DNA of 23,442 bases from Pseudomonadota bacterium (GTDB lineage: Bacteria > Pseudomonadota > Alphaproteobacteria > Rhizobiales > Beijerinckiaceae). Positions within the stretch are counted from its first letter, which is position 1; the number at the start of each line of letters is the position of its first letter. This document shows, piece after piece, positions 1-8,751 of the stretch. The DNA is taken from positions 1 to 23,442 of the forward strand of contig JAGWRL010000022.1 of the NCBI GenBank assembly GCA_028876585.1, given 5' to 3'. The translations under genes were made by a program, and so were the position numbers. The notes under the pieces are model-generated. The model made no database searches, was not told the origin of the DNA, and worked only from the letters and a program-made list of their open reading frames with translations.

Positions 1-10
1 CGCGCCGCCC

Positions 11-1012
11 TCACCGCGCCGCGCCGGCCCGCCGCAACCAGTCGCGCAGCGTGAGTTCGCCCTCATCGCCCGCCGCCGGGCCGGGCGCGGGCGCGCGCCC
101 GGCGCGCAGGTCGCGCGGGCTCACGCCGAACTGGCTGCGGAACAGGCGGTTGAAGGCGCTGACGTTCTTGAAGCCGAGCCCGTAGGCGATCGGCCCGATG
201 CGGCGGTCGGCCTGCGCCGGGTCGGCGATCTCCTGATAGGCGCGCCGCAATCGCGCGGCGCGGATGTAAGCGGCGACCCCGCCGACCGGCTCGAACAGCC
301 GATAGAGCGAGGCGCGCGACAGCCCGAACGTGCGCGCCAGGCCCGCCGCGTCGAGCCCCGGCGCGGCGAGGTTTTTGTCGATATGGCGGCGGATGACGAG
401 GAAGGTCGAGAGCGGCGCGCGCGGGGTTGCGAGCGCGGGGACGCTCGCCGCCGCGATCAGCGCCAGCACGCCCTCGGCGAGCGCGTCGAACTCGCGATCC
501 GTGGCGCGCGCGGCTTCCACGCGCAGCGCGACGAGCGCGGCGCCGATCAGCGCGCCGGCCGGCGTCGCGTGCGAGATCGTCAGGCCGTGCAGGGAATCGA
601 AATCGGCGAGCGGCCTGGGCAGGCGGGCGCGCGGCAGCCACAGCAGGAGATCGGCCGCGTCGGATTGCGCGCGGTGGAAGGCGAGGTCGGCGCTTTCGCC
701 GAGATCGTGAAAGACGAGATCGCCGGTCCGCGCCGAAACCTCGCGCGCGTCCATGCGGCCTTCGAGCCGGTCGGCGCCGACGAGATGGACGGCGACGCCG
801 TCGACTTCGCCAGGGCTTCGCGCCAGCCGAAGCGACGGCGCGACGAAGGCGGAAAGCGCGAAGGCGCGGGCGGCGCGATGCTCGACGGCCGCGGCCGTCG
901 CGGCGTCGACCTCGAACACGCCGGCGAGCAGGGCGGGCAGGCGCGGCGGCGCGGCGAGACTCACGCGGGCGCCGCCGCGCTGGTCTTGATGGGGAAAGGC
1001 TTGCGCATTCAT
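11..1012 (-). CDS. AraC-family transcriptional regulator
   Basis: Predicted DNA-binding regulator of about 333 residues. The C-terminal third has the two helix-turn-helix units of the AraC/XylS family: a first unit around LARTFGLSRASLYRLF and the canonical second unit IAYGLGFKNVSAFNRLFR followed by FGVSPRDLR. The N-terminal two thirds resemble the AraC_binding_2 type of effector/dimerisation domain, but no ligand can be read from it. The start is uncertain: I chose the ATG at 1012; an in-frame GTG at 1045 would add 11 residues, and neither has a strong ribosome site. A short Ala/Gly/Pro-rich tail follows the HTH domain. It is transcribed divergently from the Hint-domain gene across about 266 bp, so it might regulate that gene, but AraC targets cannot be assigned from sequence. 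The family call is firm; the target is unknown. Confidence 0.9.
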   Translation of the reverse strand: MNAQAFPHQDQRGGARVSLAAPPRLPALLAGVFEVDAATAAAVEHRAARAFALSAFVAPSLRLARSPGEVDGVAVHLVGADRLEGRMDAREVSARTGDLVFHDLGESADLAFHRAQSDAADLLLWLPRARLPRPLADFDSLHGLTISHATPAGALIGAALVALRVEAARATDREFDALAEGVLALIAAASVPALATPRAPLSTFLVIRRHIDKNLAAPGLDAAGLARTFGLSRASLYRLFEPVGGVAAYIRAARLRRAYQEIADPAQADRRIGPIAYGLGFKNVSAFNRLFRSQFGVSPRDLRAGRAPAPGPAAGDEGELTLRDWLRRAGAAR

Positions 1013-1278
1013 CGGTGCGAATTCAATGGGATAGCGCCCTTCCACAAAGCCGCTTGCCGCCGAGCCTTGAGCCGGCGCGGGGCCTATTGTGCACAGCGTA
1101 TCAAGTTATATGCAATTTGTCTCGCATCCTTTCTTTTTGTAACGAAACCGGTAACGTTGGGAAACTCCATGCCGGCAAGCGAAGGGCGAGATCGTTGCCA
1201 GCAGAGGCAGGAAAATTCCGGGCCGAATAGCTCGAAATTCAATATGAAGACTCGCTTTAGAAAGTGGAGCAATAAAAA
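1013..1278. promoter_or_regulatory. Divergent intergenic region, AraC regulator / Hint gene
   Basis: This region must hold the promoters of both divergent genes. It is clearly AT-richer than its surroundings from about 1085 onward. A 6-base direct repeat GTAACG occurs at 1139-1144 and 1151-1156, exactly 12 bp apart, which could be half-sites for a dimeric regulator. I could not assign convincing -35/-10 boxes. The Hint gene has a good ribosome site, GGAG at 1266-1269, nine bases before its ATG. Confidence 0.4.
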
Positions 1279-2337
1279 ATGGCGAATTCTATTACTCTCG
1301 ATTTCAACGGCGCCACCACAGGCAACAATACTTCCACCTACGATGAATCGTCGACGACGAACCCGACAATTACGCTGTTTTCAGGCGCGACTATAGCGAC
1401 AAGCGGCACTAAACTGGCCGACCTGGTCCTGAATATCGCCAATCCATCGAGCACGATGTCGTTCAGCCTGACATCCGCCGCGCAGTTGGCGGCGACAAAC
1501 GCTGGAGTGACATTGTCGTTTAACTCCACGACCGGCAACATCACATTTGCTTATACTTCCGGAACAGGGCACACGAGTGCCCCGACCGACACTGTTTGGA
1601 ACTCTATTATCGATGGCTTGCAGTACACGAACACCGCTGACGAGCCGCTAGGGACGACACACGCCATAACTTTGGTTTCCTCGACGACGGCGTCGGGATC
1701 GACTTACAACACAACGACCGTGAACAACACGGAAACCCTCAACGTCACCTGCTTCTATCCCGGCACGCTGATCCGCACGCCCGATGGCGAGGCCGCTGTC
1801 GAGACGCTGAAGCCGGGCGATCTCGTGCTTACCGCCGCCGGCGAGGCCAAGCCGGTCAACTGGCTCGGCCGGCAAACCGTCTCCACGATATTCGCCGACA
1901 AGATGCGCGTGCTGCCGATCCGCTTCAAGGCCGGCGCGCTCGGCGACAACCTGCCGGCGCGCGATCTGCTCGTCTCGCCTGACCACGCGATGCTGGTCGA
2001 GGGCGTGCTGATCCAGGCCGGCGCGCTCGTCAATGAGACGTCGATCACGCGCGAGACCAAGGTTCCGACCGTCTTCACCTACTACCACATCGAACTCGAC
2101 GACCATTCGCTGATCCTGGCCGAGGGCGCGGCGGCGGAGACCTTCGTCGACAACGTCGACCGGCTCGGCTTCGACAACTGGAGCGAGTTCGAGGCGCTTT
2201 ATCCCGAGGGCAAGACGGTCGAGGAATTGCCCTATCCGCGCGCCAAGTCGCATCGGCAGGTGCCCGTGAATCTGCGGGTGATGCTGGCCGAGCGCGCGTT
2301 GCGCATCGGCGCTCGGGACGCCGCGCAGGTCGCCTGA
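1279..2337 (+). CDS. Hint-domain (Hedgehog/intein-like, Hint_2) protein
   Basis: A 352-residue protein in two parts. Residues 1-157 are Ser/Thr/Asn-rich and beta-strand-like, with a few charges, resembling the adhesin-like or cadherin-like repeats of secreted proteins. There is no classical signal peptide. Residues 158 to about 300 form a Hint_2 domain: it opens at Cys158 (CFYPGTLIRTPDGEAAVETL), continues with LKPGDLVLT, and has the conserved LLVSPDHAMLVEGVLI block and HIELDDHSLILAEGAAAETF. Cys158 is the predicted nucleophile and the His in SPDHA the catalytic-type histidine. Proteins of this kind in Alphaproteobacteria are often thought to be exported and self-processed, but their roles are mostly unknown. 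There is no C-extein, so protein splicing is unlikely; cleavage at Cys158 is possible. The N-terminal half has lower GC than the C-terminal half. Start supported by GGAG nine bases upstream. Confidence 0.88.
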   Translation: MANSITLDFNGATTGNNTSTYDESSTTNPTITLFSGATIATSGTKLADLVLNIANPSSTMSFSLTSAAQLAATNAGVTLSFNSTTGNITFAYTSGTGHTSAPTDTVWNSIIDGLQYTNTADEPLGTTHAITLVSSTTASGSTYNTTTVNNTETLNVTCFYPGTLIRTPDGEAAVETLKPGDLVLTAAGEAKPVNWLGRQTVSTIFADKMRVLPIRFKAGALGDNLPARDLLVSPDHAMLVEGVLIQAGALVNETSITRETKVPTVFTYYHIELDDHSLILAEGAAAETFVDNVDRLGFDNWSEFEALYPEGKTVEELPYPRAKSHRQVPVNLRVMLAERALRIGARDAAQVA

Positions 2338-2359
2338 TCGGTTGATCCGCGCGATTTCG

Positions 2360-2384
2360 GGCGGCGCCGCCGGCGCCGCCTTTT
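2360..2384 (+). terminator. Rho-independent terminator after the Hint gene
   Basis: A perfect 9-bp stem, GGCGGCGCC (2360-2368) with GGCGCCGCC (2372-2380), closes a 3-base loop and is followed directly by TTTT (2381-2384). It begins 22 bases after the Hint stop codon. Confidence 0.8.
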
Positions 2385-2412
2385 CATGCCGCGATTTGCC
2401 GTCGCGCTGAAT

Positions 2413-2832
2413 TCAGCGCGGAGCGGCCGCGGGCGGGGGGATCTCGACGCCGTCGCCGCAGCCCTCGACATCCGCCGTCGCGCGCCAGAACGCGCGCGGG
2501 CCGGGCTCGGAGGTCGGCCGCGGCGCGTCGCGCACGCACAGGCCCGCCTTCGCCCACCAGCTCTTGAGCATGTCGCCGCGATCGACGGGATTCAAGCCGC
2601 CGTCGGGGCGGCGCCAGAAGAGGCAGCGCGCGCAGGTGGCGCCGGGGCGGGTCGCGGCGACGAGGCCCTCGCCGCAAACCTGACGGCTATGGGTCTGCGG
2701 CCAATGCGCGACCTCTTCCGAGCGCCATGACGACGGCGGCGGGTGACGTCGGCAGAGCCCTTCGTTCAGCCGAAGTTGGGACCAAAACACGCACTCGCCG
2801 CAATTCCGGGGGCGCGTCGGCGTATCCGTCAT
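2413..2832 (-). CDS. Small protein with duplicated four-cysteine module
   Basis: A 139-residue protein that I do not recognise as a named family. It consists of two similar halves. Half one has Cys11, Cys14, Cys27 and Cys53 and starts C-x2-C-VFW; half two has Cys67, Cys70, Cys99 and Cys125 and starts C-x2-C-LFW. In both, a GLC motif carries the third cysteine and the fourth comes exactly 26 positions later, followed by Gly. Four cysteines per half suggest two zinc ribbons or, less likely, Fe-S sites. There is no signal peptide or membrane segment, so it is probably cytoplasmic. ATG start at 2832 has GGAG about nine bases upstream. It lies 36 bp downstream of the efflux lipoprotein on the same strand and could be read through from that operon, though no functional link is evident. 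Confidence 0.8.
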   Translation of the reverse strand: MTDTPTRPRNCGECVFWSQLRLNEGLCRRHPPPSSWRSEEVAHWPQTHSRQVCGEGLVAATRPGATCARCLFWRRPDGGLNPVDRGDMLKSWWAKAGLCVRDAPRPTSEPGPRAFWRATADVEGCGDGVEIPPPAAAPR

Positions 2833-2868
2833 GGTTGCTGTCTCCGCCCCCCAGTTCGCGCTAGGCGA

Positions 2869-4296
2869 TTATTGGTGGGCTTCCTTGAGTTCGGTTGTTT
2901 CGTCCGGCGCGGACGCCGACCAGCCGCCACCCAGCGCCAGAATGAGCGCGACGTTGCTTTCAAGCTGGCGCGTGCGCACGCCGATCGCCGCGCGGTGCGC
3001 GTCGAGCGCCGCGTTCTGCGCGGTGACGACATCTAGATAGGAGGCCGCGCCGTCACGATAAAGGGCCATCGACATATCTAGCGCCCGGCTCGCCGCCGCC
3101 GCCGCCGCGTCGGACTGCCGGCTCTCGTCCGCCAGCCAGCGCAACGCCGACAGATCGTCCTGCACCTCCTTGAGGGCGCGCAACACGGTCGAGCGATAGT
3201 GTTCGGCGGCGATCTTGAACTGCGCCTGGGCTTCTTTGAGCTGCGCCTCGCGCAGGCCGAAATCGAAGATCGGCGCGGAGATCGACGGGCCGACCGAGAA
3301 CATGCTGTTGGGCAGGCTGAGCAGATTGAGGCCGGTGTCCTGCGTCCCGCCGAGCAGGCCGATGCTGAACTTCGGAAATTCCGCCGCGCGCGCCGCGCCG
3401 ATCAAGGCGCTTGCGGCGATGGCTTCATGCTCGGCCTGGGCGACGTCGGGTCGACGACGCAGGACATCGCCGGGAACGGCGCGCGGGCGGCGCGGAAAGC
3501 CGATCGAGGCGGGCGCGGTCGGCAGATGGAAACCCGCGGCCGATTTGCCCGCCAGCGTCGCGATCGCGTCGACCAGCGCGGCGCGCCGCAGCCCCAGGTC
3601 CGACGCCTGCGCCTCTGCGCCGTCCAACTGAGTCTCGGCGCGCTGCTCGTCGATCGGCGGCGCGATCTTGGCGTTCAGCCGTTCGCGCGTCAGTTGCAGC
3701 GCGGAGCGATAGACCGTGATGGTGTCGGCGAGCAGCTTGGCTTGCGCATCGAGGCCGCGCAGGTCGATGTAGTCGCGCGCCAATTCCGCGTGCAATTCGG
3801 CGCGCGCGTTCGCCAGCGCGTCGCTGGCCGCCTGCTCGTTCGCGTGAGCGGCCTTGACCAGATCGCCGATCCGGCTCCAGACATCCAATTCGTAGGATGC
3901 GACGCCGGCGAATATCTGATTGGCGCCGAAATAAGTCGGCTGGCGGCTCGAGCGCAGCGGCCGGTTGGCCGACTGCTTGTTGCCGGAAAGGGTCCCGCCG
4001 AAATCGATTTCGGGGAACAGGCCGCTGGTCGCCGCCTCGGTGCGCGCTTGCGCGGCCTGATAGGCGCCCAACGCCGCGGCGAGGTCGGGATTGGCGGCGT
4101 CGACGTCGGCTTCAAGCCGGTCGAGCGTCGAATCACGGAAACTTCGCCACCAATAGGCGCCAACCGCCGTCCCGCCGCCGGGAGCGTCGCTGAACTGGGA
4201 CGCCATCGCGACCGCGGGCGCCTGGTAGTCGGGCGCGAAGTCGCAGCCTTGCAACAACAGCGCCGAGCCGAGCCCGACCCACAAACGATATGTCAT
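2869..4296 (-). CDS. Outer-membrane efflux lipoprotein (NodT family)
   Basis: Outer-membrane channel of a tripartite RND efflux pump, 475 residues. Starting at the ATG at 4296 gives a lipoprotein signal MTYRLWVGLGSALLLQGCDF with lipobox LLQGC, so Cys18 would be acylated. AGGGG lies just upstream of that ATG, which is why I prefer it to the in-frame ATG at 4368, which would overlap the preceding gene and bury the signal. After the signal comes the family start FAPDYQAP. Two related helical-hairpin repeats follow, with motifs such as SYELDVWSRIGD and SAPIFDFGLREAQLKEA, typical of the TolC/OprM fold. It is last in the pump operon, 40 bp behind the membrane fusion protein gene. Substrate cannot be told from the sequence. 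Confidence 0.93.
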   Translation of the reverse strand: MTYRLWVGLGSALLLQGCDFAPDYQAPAVAMASQFSDAPGGGTAVGAYWWRSFRDSTLDRLEADVDAANPDLAAALGAYQAAQARTEAATSGLFPEIDFGGTLSGNKQSANRPLRSSRQPTYFGANQIFAGVASYELDVWSRIGDLVKAAHANEQAASDALANARAELHAELARDYIDLRGLDAQAKLLADTITVYRSALQLTRERLNAKIAPPIDEQRAETQLDGAEAQASDLGLRRAALVDAIATLAGKSAAGFHLPTAPASIGFPRRPRAVPGDVLRRRPDVAQAEHEAIAASALIGAARAAEFPKFSIGLLGGTQDTGLNLLSLPNSMFSVGPSISAPIFDFGLREAQLKEAQAQFKIAAEHYRSTVLRALKEVQDDLSALRWLADESRQSDAAAAAASRALDMSMALYRDGAASYLDVVTAQNAALDAHRAAIGVRTRQLESNVALILALGGGWSASAPDETTELKEAHQ

Positions 4297-4336
4297 GCGC
4301 CCCCTGCTCGGCGTTTCGGAGGGAGACCCGACGCCC

Positions 4337-5569
4337 CTATTTCGTCGCGCCTTCTGCCAAATTCGCATTCGTCTTGGCGCCCTCTATTTCTTTCCCCGAT
4401 CCTTCGCGGATAACCTGCACTTGATCTCCTTCGGCAAGAGATTCAAGCGGATTTCGTACAATTTCGTCATCCGCAGAAAGACCGACCGCGACCTCGACGC
4501 GCGAGCCGTAATCGCGGGCGATCTTGATCTTTTTCAATTTGATGATCGACTTATCGTCGACGGTGGCGACATAAACGGCCTCGTCGCGGAACAACAACGC
4601 GCTCGCCGGCACGGTCATCGAGGTGGGGCGGGGCGGCAAGTGAAACTTCACCTGCGCGAAGGCGCCGGGCTTCAGCAGGCCTTCCTTGTTGGCGGCGATG
4701 AGTTCGACCAGCAGCGCGCGCGATTTGGGGTCGATGGCGTTGGACGTCGTGGATATTTTGGCGGGAAACTCGCGCCCGGGATATTCGGGCAGTTCCAGCG
4801 TCGCCTCCATGCCCTCGTGCAATTGCGCCGCGTAGACTTCGGGCGCGCGGACGTAAACGCGCATGCGGCTGATGTCGGCGACGACGAACAACGGCTGGTT
4901 GGTGGCGGAGTTCGGCATCACCAGCGACCCGATGTCGACATTGCGCGCGGTGACGACGCCGTCGAACGGCGCGGTGATGTTGGAGAACGCCTTGAGCGCG
5001 CGCAGACGTTCGAGATTGGCGCGCGCGGCTGCGACTTCCGCGTCGGTCACGCGCACGTCGCTCTCCTTCTCGTCGATCGCCTGTTGCGACACCGCCGCCG
5101 AGCCGCGTAGCACCTTCCAGCGATCGGCGGTCACGCCGGCGAAAACTTGCTTGGCCTTGGCCTTGGCGAGTTCGCCCTCGAACGCGGTCATCCGCTGATC
5201 GAGTTCGGGCGTGTCGACCACCGCCAGCACGTCGCCGCGCTTCACCTGAGCGCCGATGTCGACCCGCCAGTCGCGGACGTAACCGCTCACCTGACCGTGA
5301 ATCGAGGCGGAATAGAAGGCTTCGACGTCGCCGGGCAACACGACGCCCTTCGCGGCGTCGTCGTGCTTCGGCTTGACGACCGCGACGCTGGGAATCGCCC
5401 GCTCGGCGGTCCAGCGCGCCAGCTTCCCTTCTTCCTTGCGCCGCGAGGTGACGCCAGTCACCGCCACGATCACGGCGGCCAGCAGCAGGAGGGCGACGAA
5501 CCGGAGCGCCTTGACGGGCCGCGGCGACGGCGCGCCGTCGTGCGGTGCAGGCGCGGGAGAATCGTTCAT
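4337..5569 (-). CDS. RND efflux membrane fusion protein (HlyD/MFP)
   Basis: Periplasmic adaptor linking the RND pump to the outer-membrane channel, 410 residues. One N-terminal membrane anchor lies at about residues 22-41 (RFVALLLLAAVIVAVTGV). Then come the lipoyl-like half GQVSGYVRDWRVDIGAQVKR, an alpha-helical hairpin rich in Lys/Glu/Ala (LAKAKAKQVFAGVT to ANLERLRALKAF), the second lipoyl half ITAPFDGVVTARNVDIGSLV, and the beta-barrel and membrane-proximal parts (LKPGAFAQVKFHLP). The start at 5569 is fixed by a 4-base ATGA overlap with the stop of the pump gene, indicating translational coupling; the in-frame extension to 5641 would run into the pump gene. The protein belongs to the HAE1-partner adaptors; drug or solvent substrate is unknown. 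Confidence 0.95.
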   Translation of the reverse strand: MNDSPAPAPHDGAPSPRPVKALRFVALLLLAAVIVAVTGVTSRRKEEGKLARWTAERAIPSVAVVKPKHDDAAKGVVLPGDVEAFYSASIHGQVSGYVRDWRVDIGAQVKRGDVLAVVDTPELDQRMTAFEGELAKAKAKQVFAGVTADRWKVLRGSAAVSQQAIDEKESDVRVTDAEVAAARANLERLRALKAFSNITAPFDGVVTARNVDIGSLVMPNSATNQPLFVVADISRMRVYVRAPEVYAAQLHEGMEATLELPEYPGREFPAKISTTSNAIDPKSRALLVELIAANKEGLLKPGAFAQVKFHLPPRPTSMTVPASALLFRDEAVYVATVDDKSIIKLKKIKIARDYGSRVEVAVGLSADDEIVRNPLESLAEGDQVQVIREGSGKEIEGAKTNANLAEGATK

Positions 5570-8500
5570 GCGGAGCTCGCCTCCTTGATCGTCGATGGAG
5601 CCAGTTGCGGCTCGGAATTCGGCCGGCGGGTGTGGACCCACCGGAACACCGCGGGAACGAACAGCAAAGTCGCAATCGTCGAACAGGTCAGCCCGCCGAT
5701 GACGGCGCGCCCCAGCGGTGCGTTTTGTTCGGCGCTCAGCGCCATCGGCGCCATGCCGATGATCATCGCCAGCGCCGTCATCAGAACCGGGCGGAAGCGG
5801 GTGAACCCCGCCTCCAGCGCGGCCGTCAGCGGGTCGTCGCCCTCGGCCAGGCGCTCACGCGCGAAGCTGACGACAAGGATGCTGTTGGCGGTGGCGACGC
5901 CCATGCTCATGATCGCGCCGGTGAGGGCGGGAACCGAAAGCGTTGTGCCGGTGATGAACAGCATCCAGACGATGCCGGCGAGCGCCGTCGGCAAAGCGGC
6001 GACGATGACGAACGGATCGAGCCAGGACTGGAAGTTTACCACGATCACCATATAGATCAGCACGATCGCCAACGCGAGGCCGACCAGCAATTGGCTGTAG
6101 GCGGCCGTCATCGTCGAGGTCTGGCCGCGCAACACGATGGTCGAGCCCGGCGGCCGGTCCTTGGCGGTCTCGTCGAGGATCTGCTGGATGTCGGTGGAAA
6201 CCGCGCCCAGGTCGCGCCCGGTGTTATTGGCGAATATGTCGATCACCGGCTGCACCGCGTAATGTGACACCACCGCGGGGCCCACGCTGCGCTTGATCGA
6301 CGCCACGCCGGCCAGGATCTGCGAGGCGTCTTTCTCCGACGCCGGCACATTTCCCAGCGCGGACACGGAGTCCAGCCAATATTCCGGCGTCTGAGCGATG
6401 ATGGGATAGGCGACGCCGTTCTTCGGGTTGATCCAGAAGGTGGGGGCGACGGAGAAGCTGCCGGACAGCGTCTCCTGCAGGCTCTTGGCGACGTCCGATT
6501 CGTTCAGGCCCAGTTGCGCGGCGAGCGTGCGGTCGACGGCGACGTTGAATTGCGGATAGTTCGACGCCTGCTGAATCCGCGCGTCGGCGACGCCGGGGAC
6601 CATGGCGATGCGCCGAATCAGTTCGTTCGCATATTTCAGGTTCTTCTCGCCGTTCGGCCCCATCACCTGCACGTCGACCGGCGAGGGCAGCCCGAAGTTG
6701 AGGATTTGCGAGACGATGTCGGCGGGCAGGAACGAGAAGGTCGCGCCCGGAAACCTGCGCGGCAGAACTTCACGCAGCGTCTTGACGTAGTCTTCGGCGG
6801 CCGATTCCGATCCCGGCTTCAGCGAAATCAGCAAATCGGCGTCGGCGTAATCGACCGTGCCCGAATTGCCGTAGGCCAGATTGATGCCGCTGATCGGCAA
6901 TCCCACGTTGTCGACGATCGTCTCCACCGCGCCCTGCGGCAACTCGGCCCGGATCGCGTCCTCGACGCGATTGCACAGCGCCGCCGTCTCTTCGATGCGG
7001 GTGCCGGTCGGCGCGCGCACATGCAGCTTCAGTTGCGCGCTCTCCACCGGCGGGAAGAAGTTCTGCCCCAGGAACGGCGTAAGGCCGAACGAGGCGAGCG
7101 AGACGAGGACAAAGCCGACGATGAACACCCCCCGCCCGGCGAGCGCGGTCGCCAGCACGCGCTGGTAGAACGCGCGCGTCGCCTCGAACCGGCGCTCGAA
7201 ACCGCGCTGGAACAGGGTGAAGGGATTGCGCGTCGGCGCCGCGTGGCCCGCGCCGCCGTGGTGCCCCACCTGACTGGCGAGCAGATAACGGGCGAGCGTC
7301 GGCACCAGCGTGCGCGACAGGATGTAGGAGGCGATCAGCGCGAACACGACGGCTTCCGCCATCGGCCGGAACAGATAGCCGGCGACGCCGCCTAGGCCGT
7401 ACATGGGAACGAAGACGATGCAGATGCAGAGCAGCGACACCGTGGCGGGAACCACGATCTGCCGCGCGCCGTCCATGATCGCGCTCTCGATTTCCTTTTC
7501 CTGTTCGAGATGCCAGTTGATGTTCTCGATCGTCACGGTGGCGTCGTCGACGAGGATGCCGACCGCCAGCGCCAGCCCGCCGAGCGTCATCACGTTGATG
7601 GTCTGACCGGTCGCGGCCAGCAGCGCGACGGCGGTGAGGATGGCCAGCGGGATCGAGATCGTGATGATCAGCGTCGAGCGCCAGCTGCCCAGGAAGATCA
7701 GGATCATCAGGCCGGTCAGGGTGGCGGCGACGACGCCCTCGAAGATGACCGAATTGACCGATTGTTTGACGAAGGTCGACTGATCGCCGACAGCGTCGAG
7801 CTTCAGGCTCGGCGGCAGAGATTCGCGCAGCTTCGGCAGCAGCGCCTTGATCCCGTTGATGACGTCGAGGGTGGAGACCGAACCCGCCTTCAGGATCGTC
7901 ATCAGCACCGCGTTGCGCCCGTCGACGCGCACCATGTTGATCTGCGGCGGCGAGCCGTCATGTGCGAAGGCGACGTCGCGCAGGAATACGGTCGCGCCGT
8001 TGACGACCTTGATCGGCAAATCGTTCAGCGCGGCGATATTGTCGGGCGAACCGTTGAGCGAAACGACATATTCGAATTGCCCGACCACGGCGTCGCCGAC
8101 CGGCGTGACGATATTCTGCTTCGCGATCGCGCCGACGACGTCCTGGGCGGACAGGCCGTAGGCTTGCAGCTTGCCTGAATCGAGATCGACCTGAACCTGC
8201 CGCACCTTGCCGCCGTAGGGCGAGGGAATCGCCGCGCCGGCGACGCTGGCGAGTTGCGGGCGAATGAAATTCTGCGCCGCGTCGAAGATCTCCGACTGGC
8301 TCAGCGTGTCGCTCGACAGCGCCAGTTGCAGCACCGGCACGCTGGAGGCGTTGAAGCTGAGGACATAGGGCGGCGTAATGCCGGCGGGCAGATATTTGAG
8401 CACCGTCTGCGAGGCCGCCGTGGTCTGCGCCAGAGCCGCGTTGATATTGACGTTCGGTTGGAAGAACACCTTGACGATGCCGTAGTTGGGCATCGATTGC

Positions 8501-8751
8501 GACTCGATGTGTTCGATGTCGTTGACCTGCGAACTCAGGGTGCGCTCGTAATAATAGATGATGCGCTGCGACATCTCCTGCGGCGGCTCGCCGTTATAGG
8601 TCCACACCACCGCGACGACGGGAATGCCGATATCGGGAAAGATGTCCGTCGGCGTGCGGAACCAGGCGCTGACGCCGAATATAACCATAAGCATCGCCAT
8701 CACGACGAAGGTATAAGGGCGATTGAGCGCGATGCGGACGATTGCGAGCAT
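5566..8751 (-). CDS. RND efflux pump inner-membrane subunit (HAE1/AcrB type)
   Basis: Proton-driven inner-membrane pump of about 1061 residues, the usual length for HAE1-type RND permeases. It begins IVRIALNRPYTFVVMAML (TM1) and has the periplasmic porter loops, the TM4 motif GGLALAVGILVDDATVTIEN with Asp402 and Asp403, and the second-half equivalent MSMGVATANSILVVSFARE. Arg987 in TRFRPVLMTALAM matches the AcrB TM11 arginine. By my alignment from memory, the AcrB TM10 lysine is replaced by Ala955. The start is uncertain: ATG at 8751 or TTG at 8763, neither with a clear ribosome site. It lies 107 bp downstream of the kinase gene and overlaps the adaptor gene by 4 bases. Likely substrates are hydrophobic drugs, solvents or detergents, by family only. 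Confidence 0.96.
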   Translation of the reverse strand: MLAIVRIALNRPYTFVVMAMLMVIFGVSAWFRTPTDIFPDIGIPVVAVVWTYNGEPPQEMSQRIIYYYERTLSSQVNDIEHIESQSMPNYGIVKVFFQPNVNINAALAQTTAASQTVLKYLPAGITPPYVLSFNASSVPVLQLALSSDTLSQSEIFDAAQNFIRPQLASVAGAAIPSPYGGKVRQVQVDLDSGKLQAYGLSAQDVVGAIAKQNIVTPVGDAVVGQFEYVVSLNGSPDNIAALNDLPIKVVNGATVFLRDVAFAHDGSPPQINMVRVDGRNAVLMTILKAGSVSTLDVINGIKALLPKLRESLPPSLKLDAVGDQSTFVKQSVNSVIFEGVVAATLTGLMILIFLGSWRSTLIITISIPLAILTAVALLAATGQTINVMTLGGLALAVGILVDDATVTIENINWHLEQEKEIESAIMDGARQIVVPATVSLLCICIVFVPMYGLGGVAGYLFRPMAEAVVFALIASYILSRTLVPTLARYLLASQVGHHGGAGHAAPTRNPFTLFQRGFERRFEATRAFYQRVLATALAGRGVFIVGFVLVSLASFGLTPFLGQNFFPPVESAQLKLHVRAPTGTRIEETAALCNRVEDAIRAELPQGAVETIVDNVGLPISGINLAYGNSGTVDYADADLLISLKPGSESAAEDYVKTLREVLPRRFPGATFSFLPADIVSQILNFGLPSPVDVQVMGPNGEKNLKYANELIRRIAMVPGVADARIQQASNYPQFNVAVDRTLAAQLGLNESDVAKSLQETLSGSFSVAPTFWINPKNGVAYPIIAQTPEYWLDSVSALGNVPASEKDASQILAGVASIKRSVGPAVVSHYAVQPVIDIFANNTGRDLGAVSTDIQQILDETAKDRPPGSTIVLRGQTSTMTAAYSQLLVGLALAIVLIYMVIVVNFQSWLDPFVIVAALPTALAGIVWMLFITGTTLSVPALTGAIMSMGVATANSILVVSFARERLAEGDDPLTAALEAGFTRFRPVLMTALAMIIGMAPMALSAEQNAPLGRAVIGGLTCSTIATLLFVPAVFRWVHTRRPNSEPQLAPSTIKEASSA

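Noticed and set aside
1750..2200. Intein in a host protein
   Set aside because: There is no C-terminal extein or splice-junction His-Asn-Cys/Ser; the block fits the Hint_2 family of bacterial end-located domains.
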